A stretch of DNA of 64,000 bases from Cryptomeria japonica (GCF_030272615.1 NC_081410.1:186729619-186793618); one strand, 5' to 3'; counted from the first letter of the stretch, positions 49,119-60,498 are shown. The notes: generated by a model from the letters alone, not told the origin. A program made the numbers and translations.

Positions 49119-49642
49119 GATCAGTGCGAGTCAAGTGAGTGGGTTGATACGTGGGTTCCACAATATCTAACTCCTTTATCTCAAACAATATCCTTGTCAA
49201 ACGATGACATGGAAAGTTCACTTGAGTATGACTGTCTATTAGATCTTGTATAACCAGGACATGTTTTTGAAGTTCTTGCACTACAAGGGAATGAAGAGAG
49301 ATCAGAATATTGGTTGGCACGATGTGTACATGGAAAATAGAAGCTAACACAACTAATCATAGATGATGATGGGTTCATATATCCTACTAGTTCAATTATT
49401 GTTATGGGAACTTGATTGCGAACATACATGATTAGAAAGAATGGCATACCTGCATTTGAAGACTATGAGAGACACAAAACCATTCTCATGTATTCACACC
49501 TTATTATAGCTACAAATGTCAAGTTGTTGAAGCATCAAGCAAAATCAAAGACCAAGGAGCTATGGAAAGTGACTACTGCTGATCATGAAGCAATACTGGA
49601 TACTCTTAAGCAAAGAGATGACCCTTCAGGCACACTTGAGTA
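49119..49642 (+). pseudogene. relic R1, large exon of an unknown gene
   Basis: A single plus-strand frame runs from at least 49,119 (possibly 49,065) to 49,642 with only a few stops, each one base from a sense codon (TAA near 49,248, TAG near 49,332, TGA near 49,404). Recognisable pieces are a Cys-rich start (CFCQSCVQCD..QCESSEWVDTW), VFEVLAL with EYWLARCVHGK, IIDDDGFIYPTSSIIVMGT and HLIIATNVKLLKHQ. The exon may end at a GTAGGT donor at 49,643. The VFEVLAL...YWLARC pattern could be a small beta-barrel. I do not recognise the family; a transposase-associated protein is one possibility. Confidence 0.6.
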
Positions 49643-49659
49643 GTAGGTCTTTAATGGTG

Positions 49660-50150
49660 TCTTATTTTTTTTATCATGCATTTCATTTCAAACAATGATC
49701 ATAAAACCTTAAAATGTTCAAGTTTGTTACGTGTATATTAAGGATGTGTTCAAAATGCAGGTCTATTGATGAAAGTTTTTTTTTGCAACACGGTTTTTGC
49801 ATGCACATAGAGGGTACACTCGATATAATTCAAAGGGATGCATTTTGTAAAATGACTTATTATCATACATTTGATGAGCATTACAATTTTTGATAGTAGA
49901 GAACACTATTTGACAATTTTTGATGATATAATTATCGCAAAACCTTTATGCTCATGCAGGTCTTTTTTGATGATATACAACACTATCGCATTATAATTTT
50001 TGCATCAACATAGTGGGTTCACTCGATATAATTCAAAGGGATGTATTTTTACGGTATATAATCCCACCTTTTCATTTATTATCATGGATTTCAGTTGAAG
50101 TGATTATCATAAAGCCTTTATGTTCATGCGTGCATTTTATGTGTAGACTA
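49660..50150. repeat. interspersed duplication inside a putative R1 intron
   Basis: ACTCGATATAATTCAAAGGG occurs at about 49,812 and 50,022. Flanking words (ATCATGCATTTCATTTCAAA and AAACCTTTATGCTCATGC) also recur in altered form, giving a period of roughly 200 bp. Confidence 0.6.
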
Positions 50151-50169
50151 ACAATTCTTAAAAATACAG

Positions 50170-50215
50170 GTTCATGCTAGATCATTCGCTGTTGACTAGT
50201 TTACTCTTGGTGATG
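50170..50215 (+). pseudogene. relic R1, possible small exon
   Basis: A 46-bp stretch bounded by a T/A-rich tract ending in CAG and a following GTAAAT. It reads VHARSFAVD-stop-FTLGD in one frame. Supported only by splice-site-like borders and position between other R1 pieces. Confidence 0.3.
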
Positions 50216-50467
50216 GTAAATATTCCTTGGGGTTATCAATATTTAGCTACTTTTTAAGTTTTCTTTTCAAGAACTACAAAAATTTATAGCCAAACACAAC
50301 ACCGTATGCTCTGTGTGCATTAATGAGATTAAATTTTGTGTGTAAACACTAAGTCCCTCACTTTGTCAATGTGATTAAATTTTGTAAACTTTCACACACT
50401 ATGTCAAGTGAATGTATTACCATTCAAAAATGATAACATCTACCATTGTCTTCAACCATGCAGAGAA

Positions 50468-51717
50468 TGTTAGACAGTTCAAATAACTGGAAGACAACTA
50501 AGAGGGGGGGTGAATCAACTATCTTAGATTGCTAGAACACTTAGCAATTAAAACTTTAATACCGAAACCCAAAACATTAATACCGAAATGCTTAAACCCA
50601 ATACTGGAATAGCAGTTGAACCAATTAAGCATAAACAATAATCAAAGAATAAATACCATCCACGTGACACCAAGATTTATATGTGGAAATCCCATTAAAG
50701 GGAAAAACCACTGTGGGAAGCCTACCCACAGTCAAATAATACTTTTGCAGTATGTGAATTACAATTGAGGGGCCCACACTTGCAGGAAGGCCAACAACCT
50801 AGAGCACACTGCTCATCACAAAAATGAGTCTCACTGACTACATAGAAATCCAAACTACAATTTGGAGAAGTGATTGAACTGCAAAGATAGCATCTCCTAT
50901 GCTTGAGTACAGTTCCGGTTAAGCTCAATATTGGAGGACTAAATCCTCTTACATAAACCCAACTCGATCTCCAATGATCGACCAAATACTCTGCCTGAAT
51001 GATAATACATTATTCACACATTACATCCATATCCTATATGATTATCTACAATGAGATCTTACAACATATATATAGACCCTCGACCATAAACAATCATATA
51101 TATATAGACCCTCGACCATAAACAATCAAGTTGGCCACTAGACAATAAACCAATTACATAATTACAAAACATGTCGGCCTAAGACTAAATAAATAATATG
51201 CAACACATATGACATCTCGGAAACACATCGAGAGGTCCAATCCACACGTTACATTGAGCTGATCCATAACCTTAGATCAAGCAGGACCCAATATAGGTCC
51301 ACACGCTAAAGCAATGATCTCCATCCGCCAAGTCTCGAACATGATCACCAACAACATCCATAAACCATACCAGGAGCTGCACCAAAACCACTTATGCAAT
51401 TCATCAAAGATCTTCAACAAAGCTCTGCCAGTGAAACCCTCACCGGAACCACAAGCCAAGCTTCCAAGTAAACAAGATAGCATCCGATCACCAAACCAAA
51501 ACCAACTGACTAAATATGAACATGAGTATCATGAACAATCCAATTCCATAACCAAACCATACTGGAGCCTACCAGATCATGTCAGATCCAAACCAACCAG
51601 AAACCACTCATCCTACCGGGACCAGAAGGGTGCCGGTAAAGCATCCAAATAGCTAGTGTTGACATCAATGACAAATCATCAATGCAACACATAATCAATT
51701 CCACCAAATGGCCAACA
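50468..51717 (-). repeat. copia-B 3' LTR
   Basis: 1,250 bp, TGTTAGACAG...GGCCAACA on the plus strand. Contains a 30-32 bp tandem duplication (51,065-51,126) at the place where the other LTR has an expanded (AC)n tract. Confidence 0.92.
51065..51126. repeat. 30-32 bp tandem duplication in copia-B 3' LTR
   Basis: Two copies of a unit that starts with a CATATATATA run followed by GACCCTCGACCATAAACAAT. Confidence 0.88.
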
Positions 51718-51735
51718 ATCTCCCCCTTTGGCATT
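51718..51735 (-). other. copia-B polypurine tract
   Basis: On the minus strand GCCAAAGGGGGAGAT directly precedes the 3' LTR. Similar G-rich purine tracts occur at about 51,908-51,923, 51,961-51,977 and 52,046-52,058. Confidence 0.82.
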
Positions 51736-52144
51736 AATGGCAACACTAGACGTGAAAAACATCTAAGTACCAAGAAATGCCAAACAAGTCTCTCGCAATG
51801 GAAGACAACCAATAATCTCCTACTCAAATATATAGCAATGAAGTTCTGAAATAAAGACCAAACTTCCCCTGTGAATGACATCTTTGTAAAGCTTTGAATT
51901 ACACATATATCTCTCCCCCTAATGTATACAACTCCTTAAGTTTTTTAATTTTTCACATCAATATCTCTCCCCCTTTGACATCAATGCTAGAAATATGACA
52001 AAAATATCAAAGTAAAAACATAAACCATTGAAACTCAAAGTTAACTACTCCCCCTAAGAAGTAGCATCCCCACATCAATGTCATAATGAATAGTATCTAT
52101 GATAATGCATATCGGACTGATGCCAAGCCGCATCACTCAAGTCT

Positions 52145-52915
52145 CTACCAGTGGGGCAGAAACTTCCAACTGTCTCTGAAGTATTCAAATGATTCCTTAG
52201 GCAAAGGTTTAGTAAAGATATCTGCAATCTCTTCTTTAATGTTCACATAAACCAATCTAACTTCATTTGCTTGCACTTTTTCCTTCAAAAAGTTGTACTT
52301 GATAGATATGTGCTTTGTCTTAGAATGGAATACCGGATTCTTTGATATATCAATAGCAGTAGAGTTATCACAATGAATAACTACTGGTTCATTACAATCA
52401 ACCTTTATATCCTTCAACATTTGCTTCATCCATAAAACTTGTGTATAGTTAGTAGTAGCATCAACATACTCAGCTTCAGCAGTAGATAAAGATGTACATG
52501 ACTGTTTCTTGTTGATCCATGAAACAAGTTTCTTTCCAAGAAAGAAAGCTCCATCAGGAGTACTTTTCCGGTCATCAACATCTCCAACCCAATCAACATC
52601 TGTATATGCACATAAAGTAAAGTTATCATCCTTAGGGTACCATAAACCATATTTTGATGTACCTTGCAAGTATCTAAAAATCCTTTTCACCGCACTCTCA
52701 TGATTTTCTCTAGGATCATTCTAAAATATTGATACAATACAAAAAACATTCATTATGTTAGTCCTAGTCTGAGTCAAATAAAACAGATCTCCAATCATAG
52801 ACTTGTATCTTGTAGGATTTACCAGTGCAGAAACATCTCTCCTTGTCAATTTATCACTTGTAATCATAGGAGTACTTACCGGTTTAGAATCTCCCATACC
52901 AAATTTCTTTAACAA
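52145..52915 (-). pseudogene. copia-B RNase H and RT-RNase H connection
   Basis: The minus strand encodes KKFGMGDSKPVSTPM and YKSMIGDLFYLTQTRTNIM (RT C-terminal region). After a stop/shift, a 181-codon frame (52,690-52,145) carries the copia RNase H: LQGTSKYGLWY, CAYTDVDWVGD, SLSTAEAEYVDA, HCDNSTAIDISKNPVFH and ADIFTKPLP. The catalytic-type residues in TDVDW, AEAEY and HCDN are retained. RNase H removes the RNA template during reverse transcription. This is the best preserved part of the element. Confidence 0.9.
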
Positions 52916-53640
52916 TTCCCTAGCATACTTAGTTTGACAAATGAAAATACCTTTGTCAGTCTGGGTAATCTACAAACCTAAGAAAAATTTCATTTCTCCA
53001 ATCATAGACATTTCAAATTTGTTCTCCATATTTTTAGCAAATTCCATGCACATCTTATTTTCACCTCCAAAAATAATGTCATCAACAAATACTTCAATAA
53101 TCAGTACATCATCATCAATGATCTTATAATATAAATTACTGTCAGCATTACCCTTAGTAAATCCAAGCTTCAAAAGATATTTATCCAACCTTGCATACCA
53201 AGCTCTAGGTGCTTGTTTCAATCCATATAAAGCTTTCCTTAACCTTCAAACCATGTTTCTATCATTTGATAGTGAAAAACCACCAGGTTGCTCAATATAA
53301 ACTTCCTCATCAAGATCCCCATTAAAAAATGCACACTTAACATCCATCTGATAAACCTTGTAGTTTTTATGGGCAACATAGGTAAGAAATAATCTTACAG
53401 CTTCAATCCTAGCTACAAGTGCAAAAGTCTCTCCATAATCAATTCCTTCCTTCTGAGAATATCTTTTACAAAAAATATAGCCTTATTCCTTACAACTTTA
53501 CCATCCTCATTCAATTTATTCCTAAAAACCCATTTAGTTCCTATAACATTCTTATTTTTAGGCCGAGGAACCAAAGTCCATGTGTTATTCTTTTCTATCT
53601 GATCTAATTCTTCTTCCATATCTTTCAATCAATATTCATC
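52916..53640 (-). pseudogene. copia-B reverse transcriptase, broken
   Basis: Motifs from the N-terminal side: NTWTLVPRPKNKNVIGTKWV (about 53,590-53,530), a frame change within the KGYSQKEGIDYGETF-equivalent region, KQAPRAWYARLDKYLLKLGF (53,220-53,161), then YYKIIDDDVLI and the active site VFVDDIIFGGENK (about 53,095-53,055), which keeps both aspartates. Stops or shifts between the blocks prevent one continuous protein. RT copies element RNA in virus-like particles. Confidence 0.88.
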
Positions 53641-54660
53641 TTTGCATGCCTCAATTACTGATACCGGTTCAACTTGTGAAATTAAACATACCTCATTAGT
53701 TGTTAGTATTCTTCTTGTCACCACTCCATTATTTTTATCCCCAATGATCTGATCTTCAAAATGATTCAATCTCACATACCTAGGAGTCCTCTGACTCTCT
53801 ATTCCTCTTCCTGGTTCTTTAGTTATTGTAGAATTTTTTGATATTGCTGGAGTAATTGGTTCAACACTTTGTTCCCGTAAAGGTGCTATTGGTTCAGATA
53901 TAATCATTTCCATTGCCAGTTCCTTCTCATAAGCTCTGATTTGACTTCTGTTATGCTCATCCACCCTGACATTAGTGCTCTCCACAATTCTCTGCAATCT
54001 TTTGTTATAACATCTATATTCTTTGCTTTCATTAGAATAACCAAGGAATATGCCTTCATCATATCTAGGATCAAATTTTCCAATGATATCATCTCTCCTG
54101 ATATAACATTTACTACCAAAGTTTTTGAAACACTTGACTGTACGTATATTACCAAACCATAATTCATAAGGTGTCTTACTGGTTTCTCCTTTATATGTAC
54201 TCTGTTGAATGTATAAACCACTATGCTTACTGCTTCTCCCTAGTAGATATGAGGTAGAATAGCTTTCATCATCATTGTTCTAGCAACATCCAAGATAATT
54301 ATGTTCTTCCTTTCCACAACTCCATTCTCCCGAGGTGTCCGGGGAGCAGAAAATTGTCTCCTTATACCATGGTTCTCACAAAAGTTATTAAACTCACCGG
54401 ATATGAATTCTCCACCATGATCTAACCTTAAACATTTAATCTTCAATCCCATCTCAGTTTCCACTTTAGCCTTAAATATTTTAAACTTTTCAAATGCCTC
54501 AGATTTTTCCCTTAGAAAAGTAACCCACATCATTCTAGAATAATCATCAATGATTAGCATAAATATCTATCACCTTGGAAGCTTTTAACTCTAGAAGGGC
54601 CACACAAATCAGTATGAATAAGATCAAAAACATCATTAGATTTATCTTGTATACTCCTAA
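53641..54660 (-). pseudogene. copia-B integrase, broken
   Basis: Core motifs: LMLIIDDYSRMMWVTFLREK (54,560 leftward), CLRLDHGGEFISGEFNNFC and SAPRTPRENGVVERKN, the copia-type D...D...E integrase with the DHGGEF and PRENGVVERKN signatures. A frameshift follows near 54,240; the downstream region (FNRVHIKEKPV; SVSKTLVVNVISGE) is read in shifted form. The segment near 53,997-53,640 is the linker to RT. Integrase inserts the cDNA. Confidence 0.88.
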
Positions 54661-55200
54661 AAGTGGTTCTGACCTATTTACCCATTTGACATTCTTTACA
54701 TACTAGATTATAGGGCTTCACAATCTTAGGCATATCTCTATCTGCCTTAGTTGAACTGATCTTTACAATGCAATCAAAATTCACATGACACAACCTCTTA
54801 TGCCATAGCCAACTTTCATCAATTTGTGCAATCAAACATGTCTTCTCACCAGAATTCAAATGAAATATATTACCTTTTTTCTGTGTACCGGTTGCAATCT
54901 CCAAACTAGATCTATTAATGATTTTGCATTTTCCATCCTTGAACTGTAATTGAAATCCCTTATCCACCAATTGTCCTACACTCAAAAGATTATGACTCAA
55001 ACGTTAAACATAATAAACATTGTCAGTATTATTCTTACCATCCAATGATATAGTTCCTTTTCCTTTGATCATACATTCTTTGTCATCTTCAAATCTAACC
55101 AGACTGCCATCATATTCTTGCAAAGATAGAAATTTCCCTTTATCTCCAGCCATATGATGTGAACATCCACTTTCAATTACCCATTCATCCTTGTCTTTAA
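54661..55200 (-). pseudogene. copia-B protease and GAG-pre-integrase
   Basis: The protease active-site region reads WVIESGCSHHMAGDKGKF (about 55,190-55,130); copia proteases normally have D-S-G, so the catalytic aspartate is changed to glutamate. A stop follows at about 55,003, then SHNLLSVGQLVDKGF and LWHKRLCHVNF, the GAG-pre-integrase zinc-finger region, ending CKECQMGK near 54,674. Confidence 0.88.
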
Positions 55201-56359
55201 TTTTAGCAGCAAGTGCCTTCTTTTTAGGTAAATTCTCTTCCAGTACTGGAACATCTTCCTTGATAGCTAGGTATACCCATTCCTTCCCATTTCTAGAACC
55301 ACTAGCAGAGTCTTCTGCTAGTTCATCATTAGAATCAGTAATGCCTTCTTCATTCGTTATGTAGCATGACTTGTCTTTGTTTTTCCTGTACTTATACTTG
55401 TTCTGATATCCAAGGTTAGACTTAAAAGATCTTCTAACTCTTTCCTCAAATCTTTAATTCCTTTCAGGACATCTAGATGCAAAATGACCAATCTTATTAC
55501 ATGCAAAACATTTAAAAGGTTCTTTTCCTTCATACTTACTTCCTACTGGTCCTTTAGGTACTCTTCTAGCAAATAGGGCTTCAAGTTTCTCAAGTTCTTC
55601 ATCTTATCTCTTTATATCATCTAATTCTTTTGCATATCAAGCTCTCCAATCTTGCTTACCGGTTGATGATGCAGATGCATGAAAAGTAGGTTCAGACTTC
55701 ACAGCTCCAGAAGGTCCAAATTCTTCAAGCTCAAAAGAAGATAATTTCCCAACCAAGGTATCTCTGTTGATAGATGTATTAGCCATTGTTCTCAACTCAT
55801 TAATTGTAGTAGCCTTCATTTTGTAAGCCGATGGTAGGGCTCTCAGGACTTTAGAAACAATTTCATCTTCACTCTGAGTTCCACCACAACATTAAATTCA
55901 CATAACAATCTCATTTACCCTTTCCACGAATGTAGTAATCCTTTCATCTTCTTCCATCTTCAGGTTTTCATGTCTCACCCGATAACCATCAAGTTTAGCA
56001 ATCTTCACTATAGGGTCACCTTCATTAAGAGTTTCCAACTTATCCCATATATCCTTTCCAGATGATTTGTTAGTTAATCCCATTATTTGTTGATCAAAAA
56101 GTGCACACAAGAGGGCTTCTCTTTCTCTACAATCATTCTCAAGCTCCTTATCCAGGTTTGTCGGAGGAGGATTGACAGATCCCGGATTATAAGGTGCAAC
56201 ATCATTTTGTGTGATCTCTCAAATCTCCTTGATAAGACATCTCAGATGAGTCTCCATCCGAATCTTTCATACTATGTAATTTGTTCCATCAAGCCTAGGA
56301 ATATCTCTTCGAAAGATAGCTCCATATGAATTGGATGAACTTGAACTATTAGTTGCCAT
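55201..56359 (-). pseudogene. copia-B gag (UBN2-type), broken
   Basis: Starts at the ATG 56,359-56,357 (MATNSSSSSSYGAIFRRDIP), followed by LDGTNYIVWKIRMETHL in a partly shifted frame, DIWDKLETLNEGD, LDGYRVRHENLKMEEDERI and VERVNEIV, then KATTINELRTMA. A CCHC knuckle CFACNKIGHFASRC (about 55,520-55,480) keeps all four zinc ligands. Several stops and one or more shifts. Gag packages the element RNA. The ATG is 58 bp inside the 5' LTR border and follows the PBS. Confidence 0.88.
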
Positions 56360-56403
56360 AGGATCTTCCTCAAGCGGTTAAGTTGTCTGCAGAGAGGACC
56401 GAG

Positions 56404-56415
56404 GCTCTGATACCA
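56404..56415 (-). other. copia-B primer-binding site
   Basis: The minus strand reads TGGTATCAGAGC two bases after the LTR end, complementary to initiator tRNA-Met. Confidence 0.92.
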
Positions 56416-56417
56416 AT

Positions 56418-57023
56418 TGTTAGACAACTCAAATAACCAGAAGACAACTAAGAGTGGGGGGGGGGTGAATCAGTTGTCTTAGATTACCAGAACACTTAGT
56501 AATTAAAAATTTAACACCAAAACCCAAAACATTAATACTGGAATGCTTAAACCAAATACTGGAATAGCAGTTGAACCAATTAAGCATAAACAATAATCTG
56601 AGAATAAATACCATCCACATGGCACCAAGATTTATACGTGGAAAAACCGGTAAAGGGAAAAAACATGGTGAAAAGCCTACCCACAGTCAAATAATACTTC
56701 TGCAGTAAGTATGTGAATTAAAATTGAGGGTTCCACACGTGCAGGAAGGCCAACAACCTAGAGCGCACTGCTGATCACAAAAAGGAGTCTCACTGACTAC
56801 ATAGAAATCTAGACTACAATCTGCAGAATTGATTGAACTGCAAAGATAGCATTTCCTATGCCTGAGTACATTTCCGATTTAGCTCAATACCAGAGGACTA
56901 AATCCTCTTCCATAAACCCAACTCGAACTCCAATGATTGACCAAATCCTTTGCCTAAATGATATTACATTATTCACACATTACATATCTCTATCTTATAT
57001 GATTATCTACAATGAGATCTTAC

Positions 57024-57121
<98 letters not shown>

Positions 57122-57715
57122 CAAACATAAACAATTAGGTCGGCCACCAGACAATAAACCAATTACATAATTATAAAACATGTCAGCATAAGACCAAATA
57201 AATAATATCCAACACATAAGACATCCCAGAAACACATTGAGAGGTCCAATCCACCATTACATTGAGCCGGTCCATAACCTAGATCAATTGGGACCCAATA
57301 TAGGTCCACATGCTAAAGCACTAATCTCCATCCACCAAGTCTTGAACATGATCGCCAATAGCATCCAGAAACCATACCGGAAACTGCAAAAACACTGCTT
57401 ATGCAATTCATCAAAGATCTTCAACAAAAGCTCTGCCGGTGAAACCCTCACTGAAACCGCAAGCCAAGCTTCCAAGTAAATAGGATAGAAACCGATCACC
57501 AGACCAAAATCAACTGACTGAATATGAACATGAGTATCATGAAAAAGCCAATTCCATAACCAAACCATACCAGAGCCTACCGGATCCAAACCAACCATAA
57601 ACCACTCATCTTATCGGGACCAGAAGGGTGCCGATAAAGCATCCAAACAGCTAGTGTTGACATCAATGATAAATTATCAATGCAACACATTATCAATTCC
57701 ACCAAAGGGCCAACA
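56418..57715 (-). repeat. copia-B 5' LTR
   Basis: 1,298 bp, TGTTAGACAA...GGCCAACA on the plus strand; longer than its partner because of the (AC)n expansion at 57,024-57,119. Confidence 0.92.
57024..57119. repeat. (AC)n microsatellite inside copia-B 5' LTR
   Basis: About 47 AC units without interruption. The open frames across it on both strands are artefacts. Confidence 0.97.
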
Positions 57716-57720
57716 AAGAA

Positions 57721-57792
57721 TGTAGTGAGAAGGGCTTTAATCAACATGCGTCTTTCTTCAAAGTTATGCTTGTAGACTTTGCAAAGAAACTG
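57721..57792 (+). pseudogene. relic R1, exon split by copia-B
   Basis: If copia-B and one TSD copy are removed, the left flank ending CCATGCAG (50,464) joins AGAA and then TGTAGTGAGAAGGG (57,721), giving a stretch of about 75 bp that ends before GTAAGT at 57,793. AG and GTAAGT borders look like an internal exon whose first few bases were the insertion target. One frame reads NVVRRALINMRLSSKLC before a stop; another reads FKVMLVDFAKKL near the end. The assignment rests on splice-like borders and context. Confidence 0.42.
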
Positions 57793-57939
57793 GTAAGTTT
57801 CGTAATTATACAATCTTGTACGTCTTAAAAATGTTTCAAATGATCTATTTATAATTTGGCAAAATAATTTGTATTAAGTGTTATAATTTGTTTCTTGTAT
57901 AAAATTCATTCCGCATAAAAAGGTTGCTTATTTTGGTCT

Positions 57940-58050
57940 TCATTTATATGCAGACGTTGCTCTATGTAAGCTTTTCTCTTAGGACATGAGGATGTCTGAT
58001 GCAGATGAAGTCGGATGTTGTATTTGTATATGGATGTGAATTGATTTAAC
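57940..58050 (+). pseudogene. relic R1, possible last exon
   Basis: After a T-rich tract ending ATATGCAG (57,953), a short stretch contains the frame MRMSDADEVGCCICIWM followed by TGA near 58,040. Weak evidence based only on position and an acceptor-like site. Confidence 0.25.
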
Positions 58051-58290
58051 TTTGTTATGATGATATACAATGTCCATGAACAAATTGGTTTAGTTATATT
58101 GATGATATACAATGTATCTCTACATGAGTACATTGGTGTAGTTGTATTGATAATGATGAAAAATCATGTTTGCATATTCATTCACGGATGTCACATGCAA
58201 GTGTAATGGTAATTATGTGTATACAATACATGCAATTATTGATGATCATTATGTGTCTATAGTGTAATTCTTGCTTATCTATATTTTTTC

Positions 58291-59803
58291 ATTGAATGAG
58301 TGTGACAATTTTTTCACCTATTGAAAAATGATTCCTTAATAAAACTGTAGGGAATCTTGAAAAATTGAGATAGGCTTTTGTAGGGACCTCTCTCATGGCC
58401 CGTAGGTTCAAATGGATCATTCACAGGTGCCACAGATTCTGAGTTAGGTATTGTCAAAGTTTGATAATTTTTAGCACTTAGGACGCTCAAGGGACGACAC
58501 CGGTAGGGTATGACCCCGAGCGTTCGACCGAAAGGGGGGGATAGGAGCATGCATAGGGTAAGAATGCCTAACTAGACAAGTCAGAACTAATGGTTCGTGA
58601 TCACAATGAGAAAAATGAGAAATTGGCCATGCGACAACATTTGATTGAATGAGACTGACGATTTTTTCACCAACTGGAATTTTTTTGCCTTAATAAAACC
58701 GTAGGCAATCTTGAAAAACCAAGATAGGCTTTTGTAGGGACCCCTCTCGTGGCCCCGTAGGTTCAAATAGATCATTCATGGGTGCCACAGATTCCGAGTT
58801 AGGGCCTGTTAAAGTTTGACAATTTTTAGCACGTAAGGCACTCAAGGGATGACGTCGGTAGGGTATGACCACGAGTGTTCGACCGAGTGGGGGAGGGAAT
58901 ATGAGCATGAATAGGGTAAGAATTCCTAACTAGACATGTTGGAACCGATGGTTCATGATCACGATGAGCAAAATGAGAAATTGGCTACGCAACAACATTT
59001 GATTGAATGCGATTGATAATTTTTTCACCAACTGAAAAATTGCTGCCCTAATAAAATCGTAGGGAATATTGAAAAATAGAGATAGGATTTTGTAGGGACC
59101 CCTTGCATAGATCCTTAGGTTCAAATAGATCATTCATAGGTGCCACAGATTCTGAGTTAGGGCTCGTCAAATTTTGACAGTTTTTAGTACTTAGGGCACT
59201 CAAGGGACGATGTCGGTAGGGTATGACCCCAAGAATTCGACTGAGTGGGGGGGAGGGGGATAGGAGCATGCATAGGGTAAGGATGCCTAACTAGACATGT
59301 CAGAACTGACAGTTCGTGATCACGATGAGCAAAACGAGAAATTGGCCACGCGACAACATTTGATTGAATGAGACTGATGATTGTTTCACCAATTGAAAAA
59401 ATGTTTCCCTAACAAAACCATAGGGAATATGGAAAAACTGAGATAGGATTTTGTAGGGACCCCTCTAGTAGCCCCGTAGGTTCAAACAGATTGTTTGCAG
59501 GTGCCACAGATTCCAAGTTAGGGCCTGTCAAAATTTGACAATTTTTAGCACTTAGGGTGCTCAAGGGATGACACCAGTAGGGTATGACCCCAAGTGTTAA
59601 ACCGAGTTGGGGGGGGGGGGAATAGGAGCATGCATAGGGTAATAATTCCTAACTGGACATGTTGGAAATGACGGTTCATGATCATGATGAGCAAAACGAG
59701 AAATTGGCCACATGACAATATTTGATTGAATGAGACTGATGATTTTTTCACCAACTGAAAAAATGTTGTCCTAATAAAACCGTAGGGAACCTTGAAAAAC
59801 CGA
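58291..59803. repeat. tandem array, 4.2 copies of a 353-362 bp unit
   Basis: Copies start at ATTGAATGAG (or near variant) at 58,291, 58,644, 59,002, 59,363 and 59,725; the last is partial and ends near 59,803. Each unit contains GGTGCCACAGATTC, a GGGTATGACC segment followed by a G-run, GGAGCATGCATAGGGTAAG and TGGTTCGTGATCACAATGAG-like words. The copies are unequally diverged. Minus-strand open frames recur in every copy because of this homology; I treat them as non-coding. Confidence 0.93.
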
Positions 59804-60435
59804 GATGAATCATTTCGACACATGAATCCCCCATTGACACCTTTTTACAACTTTTGAGCAATCTGGAGCAATTTTGCCAATATGAGTAACCTATGACTAG
59901 ACATAACAAATATTGGTCTAGATGACCTAATTACAAAAAAAGTGATTATATTTCACCTTATTTACATTGAGAATCCATGAAAACACTTGTCTTCCAAATT
60001 TGACCTCGTGGAGCCCTGATGAGCAAGGAGGTCATTAAATTTGGTGAAGTTGCCAAAGGCAACCAAATTTAACACTTACGATTTAGATGAAATGAATTAT
60101 ATATAATCTGAAGATTATACAAACAACACTTACTATGAAATGAAATGAATTGTATTGTTCATTAAATAACCATTATTAACCATTGTTAATTATTGGATTG
60201 AAGATTAAAGTTTAAAATGATAACACCATGCACACATGAGCAACAATTTATATGATAAAATATCAACTTTTGTATATATGAAAATGTCAAATGATTACAA
60301 GTGTATGTCCATACACAAATATGGTATAAATGCCAACTCAAACAAAATGTATGTCTATATACCTGAATGTATGTCCATATACAAAATATACATGCGAACT
60401 AGACATGTAAGCATCCCAAAACTATCTATAACATC
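59804..60435. other. non-coding DNA between the array and R2
   Basis: A/T-rich; no coding seen. Would be the 3' flank of R2. Confidence 0.45.
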
Positions 60436-60498
60436 CTAAGATACTGATGAATCATCAAAATTGATCCTCTTCGCCGCACTATTCGACTCTGAAGGATC
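60436..60498 (-). pseudogene. relic R2, putative last exon
   Basis: After an AG acceptor (60,500-60,499) the minus strand reads DPSESNSAAKRINFDDSSVS and stops at TAG 60,438-60,436. It joins the exon at 60,603-60,692 in phase 0 without a stop, and SAAKRINFDD resembles a nuclear-localisation tail. No family recognised. Confidence 0.5.

Larger units (their letters stand above)
50468..57715 (-). mobile_element. full-length Ty1/copia retrotransposon (copia-B), degenerate
   Basis: Direct repeats at 50,468-51,717 and 56,418-57,715 flank gag, protease, integrase, RT and RNase H in copia order on the minus strand, with PBS next to the right LTR and PPT next to the left LTR. Flanking pentamers GAGAA (50,463-50,467) and AAGAA (57,716-57,720) differ by one base, consistent with an old TSD. 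In the first 240 bp the LTRs differ at roughly a tenth of sites by eye, so the insertion is old. It interrupts R1 near the start of an exon. The purine-rich PPT and A-T spacer before the PBS fit a SIRE/Maximus-like or related lineage, which I have not verified. Confidence 0.93.

Noticed and set aside
57020-57235. Cys/Val and Thr/His repeat peptides
   Set aside because: Translation of the (AC)n microsatellite.
58314-59823. Repeated minus-strand frames of 60-90 codons with similar peptides
   Set aside because: They recur because the DNA is a tandem array; no start context, no domain and frames end at unit borders.
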